Part shown: positions 58,961 through 64,000 of the stretch, piece after piece
Position numbering within the stretch: position 1 is the stretch's first letter
How the letters are laid out: every line of letters begins with the position of its first letter
DNA from: Dactylosporangium aurantiacum
Lineage (GTDB): Bacteria > Actinomycetota > Actinomycetes > Mycobacteriales > Micromonosporaceae
Direction of reading: 5' to 3'
Length of the DNA stretch: 64,000 bases
Assembly: GCF_000716715.1 (NCBI RefSeq)
Contig: NZ_JNYJ01000045.1
Span: 7,293 to 71,292 of the forward strand
Translations under genes and position numbers: made by a program
The notes under the pieces: generated by a model
What the model was told of the DNA's origin: nothing
Seen by the model: the letters and a program-made list of their open reading frames with translations, nothing else
The model's database searches: none

Positions 58961-61900
58961 CCTGGTTGCGCTCGTCCCCGGTGGCGGCCGCCCTCGCCGC
59001 CGCCCGGGACCGGCTGCCCGCGGGCGCGTTGGAGCTGGCCTGCCACGCGGCCGTCCCGGTAGCGGTCGACGCCGGCCTGCTGCACCTGCTGCGGGTCAAC
59101 TTCTTCCTCGACCCGCCGGTCGTGCTGCCGTTCGAGGCGGAGGCGGCGGTGCTGCTGTCGCCGCTGTTCCGCGAGGTCGGCGAGGACCTGTACGAGATCG
59201 ACCCGGCGCTGCGCGACGCCCTGCTCGCCGCCCTCGTCGCCCGGTTCGGTCCCGAACGGCCGGCGCGGGTCGCGGTGCTGCTGGAGCAGTACACCGACCA
59301 GCACCAGACGTGGCATGCCCAGCCGGAGCTGGAGCACGCCCAGCGGCTCACCGCCCTGAACCTCGTCGATCCGGCGCGGGCCGCGGACTGGCTGGCCGCG
59401 AACCGCGCCGCCGCCGGCGGGCCGGCGCTGACCCGCGAGTGGTTCGTCGCCATGTCCGGGCGGCTGCGCCCGCGCCCCACGCTGGACCAGCAGGTCCGCG
59501 CCGCGGTCGACAACGCCTACGCTGGAGACGGCGAGGCGCGCCTGCGGGCGGTGGCCGATCTCGGCGACCTCGCCCTGCTGCCGGGCGCCGACGTGCGCGC
59601 GATCGCCGTCTCGCTGGAGTACGCCGGCCGCGACGGGGACCCGCCGACCCGGCGGCTGGCGCAGGCCGTCCTGGACACCGTGCGCCGGCTGGTGCCGCCG
59701 CCACCGCCGCGGCCGCTCGTGGCGGAGACCGCCGACAGCTACGAGGCGGTGCCGTTCCCGTCCCTGCACGGCATCGACCCGCTGACGTTCGACCCGGCCA
59801 GCCACTGGGCCGCGCCGACCCTCACCGTGCCGATCGGCAGTGACCCGGACGGCCGCCCGGTCGTGCTCGACCTGAACGACTCCAGCCGCGGCGGCGCCGG
59901 CCCCCACGGACTGCTCGTCGGCGCGACCGGCGCGGGCAAGTCGGAGCTGGTGCGCGCGATCATCCTCGGCCTCGCCGTCACGCACAGCCCGACCGCGCTC
60001 AACGTCCTGCCCGTCACCTTCCTCGGCCGGGACACGTTCGCCGGCCTGGAGTCCCTGCCGCACGTCGCCGGCATGGCCATCGAGCTCGCCGACGACGGGG
60101 CGCTGCTCGACCGGCTCGGCGAGGTCGTGCTGGGCGAGATCCGCCGCCGGCAGGAGCAGTCGGCGCGGCGCCATCCGGCGCTGCTCATCGTCGTGGACGA
60201 GTTCGGCGAGCTGCTCACCGCCGACCCGTCCGTCATCGAGCTGCTCGTCATGGTCGGGCGGGTCGGCCGTTCGCTCGGCATCCACCTGCTGCTCGCCGGC
60301 CAGCGGGTCGAGGAGGGCCGGCTGCGCGGCCTGGACACATACCTGACCTACCGCCTCGCCCTGCGCACCGCGTCGGCGGCCGAGTCGCGGGTCGTGCTGC
60401 GCGGCCCGGAGGCGTTCCACCTGCCCGCCTCCCCCGGGCACGGCTACCTGTGGGCCAAGACGGACGACAGCGTGCGCCGGTTCCGGGGCACGCCGGTGTC
60501 GGTGCCCTATCCGCCGCCGCCACCGTCGTGGGACGCCGTCCTCGACCCGTACGGCCACCGCGGCCAGACGCTGCTCGAGCTGCTGGTCGCCCGGACGGCC
60601 GGGCACGGCGACCGGGCGCGGGAGCTGTGGCTGCCGCCGCTGCCGACCCGGCTGGCGATCGGTGACCTGCCCGCCACCGCGGTCACCATCGGCGATGTGG
60701 ACGTGCCCGGCGAACACCAGATCCGGACGTACGCCGTCGACCTGTCCGGCGACTCGGGGCACCTCGCGATCGTCGGCGAGCGCGGCACGGGCAGGACCAC
60801 TGCGCTGCTGACCGTGGTGACGGCGCTGGCGCGCCTATCGCGGCCGGTGAGCGTGTACTGCGTCGGCGGCGGGCTCGGCAGCCTGATCAACCTGCCCGAG
60901 GTGATCGACGTCTTCGCGGCCGACGACCATGACGCCGTCGCCGACCTGCTCGCGTCGCTGCCGCGGGCCACGACCGGCGACGCGGTGCTCGTCGTCGACG
61001 GCTGGTCCGCCGTCCTGCGCGCCCACCCGGCCCTGGCCGACCTGGTGTCCGCCGGCCGGACCGTCATCGTCGCCGCGGACGAGGCATGGAGCCGGTTCGA
61101 CGGGCACCTCGCCGCGTTCGGCACGCTCATCGAGCTGCACCTGGCCGACCCGGCGACGTCGCGGATCTCGGTCGCCGCGGCGCGCCGGCTGCGGTACGGC
61201 GTGCCGGGCCGGGCCCTGGTCGCCGACGGGCTCCAGCTGCAGATCGCCCTGCCGGTCGGCCACCTCGGCGGCGACCACGACGCGTACCTGCGCCAGCTAG
61301 CCGGCCCGAACCGCGGGTATCCACGGGTCAGGCTCGGCACGTACACCGACGGCAGCGACTGCTTCGTCGACTTCACCGAGCACCCGCACCTGCTCGTCTT
61401 CGGCGGGGTGCCCGAGGACCGCGCGGCGATCCGGGCGGCGATCTCCCGGACCGTCACCGGCGAGGTCGTCGGCGCGGAAGCGGCCGGACGCGTCGCCGAG
61501 GAGCTGCGCCGGTCGCTCGAGCTCCGCACGCGCCGCGCCGACCTGTGGGTGGTCGCCGACGGCAACCTGGACCTGCTGACGCCCCTGGTCGAGTTCCTGC
61601 CGTACGCCCGGGACCTGCGCCTGCACGTGGTCACGCTCACCTCGTCGCGGACCGACGCCGCGGTGCTGACCCGGCTGGCGTCGCTGGGCACCCCGACACT
61701 CGTGGTGTTCCGGGAACCCGGCGGGGACGCCACCGCCGAGCTGATGTCGCACGACCGCCCGCCGGTGCGGGTACGGCTCGACCGGGCCTCGGCGGTCTTC
61801 GACCTGTGGACGTTCCACCCCACGGAGGCCTGGGCGGCGGGCGGCGACCTGACCGCGGAGATCGGCGTGGACCCGGACGGCGCACCGGTCCGGCTCGACC

Positions 61901-63846
61901 TGCACGCGCAGCGGCACGGCATCGTCATCGACTCGTCCGGCTCCGGGGTGTCGGCGCTGCTGCGGTCGATCGTGCTCGGCCTCGCCGCCCGCAACAGCCC
62001 GACCGTGCTCAGCATGCTGCTCGTGGACCCGCACGACGGCGGGTTCGGCGGTCTCGAGGCGCTGCCGCACCTGGCCGGCCTGGCCACCGGCCTCGGCGCC
62101 GATCCCGCGCTGCCGGACCGTCTGCTGGACGTCGTCGCCGCCGAGGCCCGGCGCCGGCGGGACCAGCCGCCGCGCGACCGGCACCTGCTGATCGTCGTCG
62201 ACGGGTTCGACGAGCTGCTCGACGCCGCTCCCGCGCTGGCCGACACGCTCGCGGCGGCCACCGGAGCTCCCGGCATCCACCTGCTGCTGGCGAGCCGGCG
62301 CCCGCTGGACAGCCTGCCCGGCACCCTGGCGACGCGCCTGGCGTACGAGCTCCTCCTGGACGACTCCGACCCGGGACACGTCTCGCTGCGGGCCGGCGGC
62401 GGCACCGCCCGCCGGTTCCGGACCTGGCCCGAACCGGACACGGTGCACCTCCTCGTCATCCGGATGGCCGGGCACGGCGACCGGGTCCGGCAGGTGTGGC
62501 TGCCGCCGCTGCCGGCTCGGATCGCCCTCGGCGCGTTGCCCACCTCCGGCGGTGTGCCGCTCGGCGAGGTCGACGTGCCCGACGTGCCGCTGCGGACCCC
62601 GTACTTCGTGGACGTGTCCGGCCACGTCGCGATCGTCGGCGGGCCCGGCAGCGGCCGCACCACCGCCCTGCAGACCCTGGTGACCGCCCTCGCCCGCGAG
62701 GCTTCCCCGCGGCACGTGTACTGCATCGGCGGCGGCCTCAACACGGTGGCCGCCCTGCCGTACGTCGGCGGCGTCTTCCACCGGCACGACACGCCGGCGG
62801 TGCGCCGGCTGCTCGCCTTCCTGCTGCGCCGCCCGCTGTTCCAGGAGCCGCCGGTGCTGCTGGTGGTCGACGGCTGGGCACAGGTCGCCGCCGAGCACCC
62901 CGACCTGCCCCGCCTGCTCTTCGAAGGCCGCGCCGTCATCGTGGCCACGGACGACCGCTGGCGCCGCTTCACCGCCGAGCACCTCGCCGCGTTCAGCACG
63001 TTCGTGGAGCTGCGCCTGGCCGACCCGTCGACCTCGAAGATCTCGGTCCTGGACGCCCGCCGCGTCCCCACCGGTACCCCCGGCCGCGGCCTGGCCGGCG
63101 ACGGGCTGGCGCTGCAGGTCGCCGCGCCGGTCAGGTCGCTGGACGCGTGGGCCACGGCGCCGGGCTCCGCCGGGGCTGCGGTCGCGCCGGATCCCGAGCG
63201 GGCGCACCGGGCGTACGTGGCGGCCCACCACGCGTACGTCGCCGAGCTGGCGGCGGCATGGACCGGCCCACCGGCGCCCCGGGTGGAGCCGGACCTGCGC
63301 CTGCGCCTCGGCGACTTCGCGGACGACGACAGCGACTTCGTGGTGGACTTCGCCCGTGACCCGCACCTGCTGCTGCTCGGCGCCCCGCTCCACGCGTCGC
63401 CGCTGCTGCTGCGGATCGCCGCCTGGGCCGCGGCCGTGGTCACCGACGTCGACATCGTCGCGGACGTCGACGGCGCAGGCGCCGACGCGCGCGTGCTCGC
63501 CACCGCTCACCGGCTGCGGGCCAGGCTGCCGGGGCCCGACGTCACCCCCGACCAGCGACGGCGCCGTTCGTGGTGGACCGGCCCCGAGATCTGGCTGATC
63601 ACGTCCGCCGACGCGCCCGACCGGCTCGCGCCGCTGACCGAGCTCCTGCCGCTGGCCCGCGACCTCGGCTTCCACCTCGTCCTCGCGCTGCCCCCGTCAG
63701 CGGCCGACGACCCGTCACCCACCATGACCGCCCTGCGCGACCTGGACCCGCCGATCATCACGATGCTGCCCACCGCGGCCGGCGCGGCGCGTACGTCACT
63801 CGTCCGAGCTGGGCGGCGCCGCCCGCTGCTGCTGTTCGACGACTGA
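58957..63846 (+). CDS. giant EccC/FtsK-like multi-ATPase with SAV_2336-like N-terminus
   Basis: 1,629 residues from GTG 58957. The N-terminal 230 residues (LPAGALELACHAAVPVAVDA, LSPLFREVGEDLYEIDPALR) resemble the part that follows VWA in SAV_2336-type proteins. Two EccC-like halves follow. The first has Walker A GATGAGKS (322-329), LPVTFLGRDTFAGLESLPHV, Walker B LLIVVDEFGEL (409-419) and a second module with GERGTGRTT (from 607). The second half repeats this with SSGSGVS (994-999, Lys replaced by Val998), IVVDGFDEL (Glu replaced by Gly) and GGPGSGRTT (from 1228). A fifth diverged module ends the protein. Only the first ATPase looks catalytic. No membrane helix or ESX genes are present. Confidence 0.85.
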   Translation: MTWLRSSPVAAALAAARDRLPAGALELACHAAVPVAVDAGLLHLLRVNFFLDPPVVLPFEAEAAVLLSPLFREVGEDLYEIDPALRDALLAALVARFGPERPARVAVLLEQYTDQHQTWHAQPELEHAQRLTALNLVDPARAADWLAANRAAAGGPALTREWFVAMSGRLRPRPTLDQQVRAAVDNAYAGDGEARLRAVADLGDLALLPGADVRAIAVSLEYAGRDGDPPTRRLAQAVLDTVRRLVPPPPPRPLVAETADSYEAVPFPSLHGIDPLTFDPASHWAAPTLTVPIGSDPDGRPVVLDLNDSSRGGAGPHGLLVGATGAGKSELVRAIILGLAVTHSPTALNVLPVTFLGRDTFAGLESLPHVAGMAIELADDGALLDRLGEVVLGEIRRRQEQSARRHPALLIVVDEFGELLTADPSVIELLVMVGRVGRSLGIHLLLAGQRVEEGRLRGLDTYLTYRLALRTASAAESRVVLRGPEAFHLPASPGHGYLWAKTDDSVRRFRGTPVSVPYPPPPPSWDAVLDPYGHRGQTLLELLVARTAGHGDRARELWLPPLPTRLAIGDLPATAVTIGDVDVPGEHQIRTYAVDLSGDSGHLAIVGERGTGRTTALLTVVTALARLSRPVSVYCVGGGLGSLINLPEVIDVFAADDHDAVADLLASLPRATTGDAVLVVDGWSAVLRAHPALADLVSAGRTVIVAADEAWSRFDGHLAAFGTLIELHLADPATSRISVAAARRLRYGVPGRALVADGLQLQIALPVGHLGGDHDAYLRQLAGPNRGYPRVRLGTYTDGSDCFVDFTEHPHLLVFGGVPEDRAAIRAAISRTVTGEVVGAEAAGRVAEELRRSLELRTRRADLWVVADGNLDLLTPLVEFLPYARDLRLHVVTLTSSRTDAAVLTRLASLGTPTLVVFREPGGDATAELMSHDRPPVRVRLDRASAVFDLWTFHPTEAWAAGGDLTAEIGVDPDGAPVRLDLHAQRHGIVIDSSGSGVSALLRSIVLGLAARNSPTVLSMLLVDPHDGGFGGLEALPHLAGLATGLGADPALPDRLLDVVAAEARRRRDQPPRDRHLLIVVDGFDELLDAAPALADTLAAATGAPGIHLLLASRRPLDSLPGTLATRLAYELLLDDSDPGHVSLRAGGGTARRFRTWPEPDTVHLLVIRMAGHGDRVRQVWLPPLPARIALGALPTSGGVPLGEVDVPDVPLRTPYFVDVSGHVAIVGGPGSGRTTALQTLVTALAREASPRHVYCIGGGLNTVAALPYVGGVFHRHDTPAVRRLLAFLLRRPLFQEPPVLLVVDGWAQVAAEHPDLPRLLFEGRAVIVATDDRWRRFTAEHLAAFSTFVELRLADPSTSKISVLDARRVPTGTPGRGLAGDGLALQVAAPVRSLDAWATAPGSAGAAVAPDPERAHRAYVAAHHAYVAELAAAWTGPPAPRVEPDLRLRLGDFADDDSDFVVDFARDPHLLLLGAPLHASPLLLRIAAWAAAVVTDVDIVADVDGAGADARVLATAHRLRARLPGPDVTPDQRRRRSWWTGPEIWLITSADAPDRLAPLTELLPLARDLGFHLVLALPPSAADDPSPTMTALRDLDPPIITMLPTAAGAARTSLVRAGRRRPLLLFDD

Positions 63847-63897
63847 CAGCGCCCGCCTTCCACCGCCGCCCCGCGCTGCCGTAACGCGGTGGATCGC

Positions 63898-64000
63898 TGT
63901 TGTCAGGGAGCCTGTTGCGTTTTCGGTATGTGTGGATAGTTCCGCTTTCGCGGTACTCGATCGATCATTGGGTATGGCGAAGCAGTTCCGTCCGGTGGAT
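63898..64000 (+). mobile_element. probable left end of an insertion sequence (partial)
   Basis: After the operon stop the base composition falls abruptly (TGTTGTCAGGGAGCCTGTTG, then T-rich stretches), consistent with an IS end preceding the transposase-like start at 63974. The terminal inverted repeat cannot be confirmed because the other end lies outside the window. Confidence 0.4.
63974..64000 (+). CDS. start of a putative transposase gene, cut by the window edge
   Basis: ATG 63974 begins MAKQFRPVD, like the N-terminus of IS1182-type transposases (MAKxFRPVDxxQ). Only nine residues are visible. It is on the same strand as the operon, 128 nt after its stop. The identification is tentative. 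Confidence 0.4.

Noticed and set aside
58957..63846. Possible ESX/type VII secretion locus
   Set aside because: No EsxA/B, EccB, EccD, EccE or mycosin genes nearby and no membrane helix in the EccC-like protein; the protease is trypsin-like, not subtilisin-like.
1..64000. tRNA, rRNA, riboswitch or CRISPR features
   Set aside because: None recognised by eye on either strand; a covariance-model search would be needed to exclude small structured RNAs.

Overview
The window reads as chromosomal DNA of a very GC-rich, filamentous-type actinobacterium, most likely a member of the Micromonosporaceae (Actinoplanes, Dactylosporangium or similar). This rests on extreme third-position GC with long antisense shadow ORFs on nearly every gene, many GTG starts, and actinobacterial lineage families (CU044_5270, DUF6131, SARP/BTAD regulators, SPW-repeat protein, trypsin-co-occurring domain). 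The genus is an inference. No rRNA, tRNA or CRISPR array was seen.

Layout. 1-5.6 kb: a TPR protein, a secreted I36-type inhibitor, a membrane-anchored HTH/CU044_5270 protein and small membrane proteins. 5.7-10.7 kb: a MoxR/VWA pair below a LysR gene that diverges from a DJ-1/PfpI gene across a palindromic operator. 10.7-18.3 kb: three tandem paralogous four-TM proteins, FKBP, a short adenylate kinase, phosphoglucomutase, truncated haemoglobin, a DinB-like protein, an acyltransferase and an SPW protein. 18.4-26.5 kb: a secreted GH48 cellulase behind a near-perfect CebR box, a large SARP-NTPase regulator with no ordinary start codon, and a CHASE3 protein lacking an output module. 26.6-33.8 kb: a self-contained polyol-type PTS operon (GlpR-like regulator, PfkB kinase, IIC, IIB, IIA, zinc dehydrogenase, HPr, EI). 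33.9-38.2 kb: a NarL-type two-component pair, GltD, and an ArsR/SRPBCC pair with an operator-promoter. 38.3-43 kb: two secreted glycoside hydrolases (GH95-like and GH99) sharing a fascin-like beta-trefoil tail. 43.1-46 kb: membrane proteins and a penicillin-binding-protein-like pseudoenzyme. 46-51.3 kb: an L-fuconate dehydratase gene followed by an RbsB/A/C-type sugar ABC transporter.

51.3-64 kb is an accessory-looking block: a DUF4132 protein, a kinesin-light-chain-type TPR protein, the C-terminal remnant of a NACHT/STAND-type protein, and then a tight five-gene operon (55227-63846) encoding a Trypco1 protein, a trypsin-like protease with an extra C-terminal domain, a MoxR AAA+ ATPase, a VWA protein with a variant MIDAS, and a 1,629-residue protein with duplicated EccC/FtsK-like ATPase halves. 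The genes overlap by 1-4 nt or lie 4 nt apart. What looks like the start of a transposase gene follows directly. I judge this operon the best candidate for an undescribed system: an NTP-driven, protease-armed conflict or quality-control device in which an EccC-like motor replaces the third partner expected beside MoxR and VWA.

Themes: plant-polysaccharide use (cellulase, GH95-like, GH99, fuconate catabolism, polyol PTS), signalling parts stripped of catalysis (pseudo-PBP, CHASE3 protein without output), and several genes whose -10 hexamer ends 6 nt before the start codon, which suggests leaderless transcripts.
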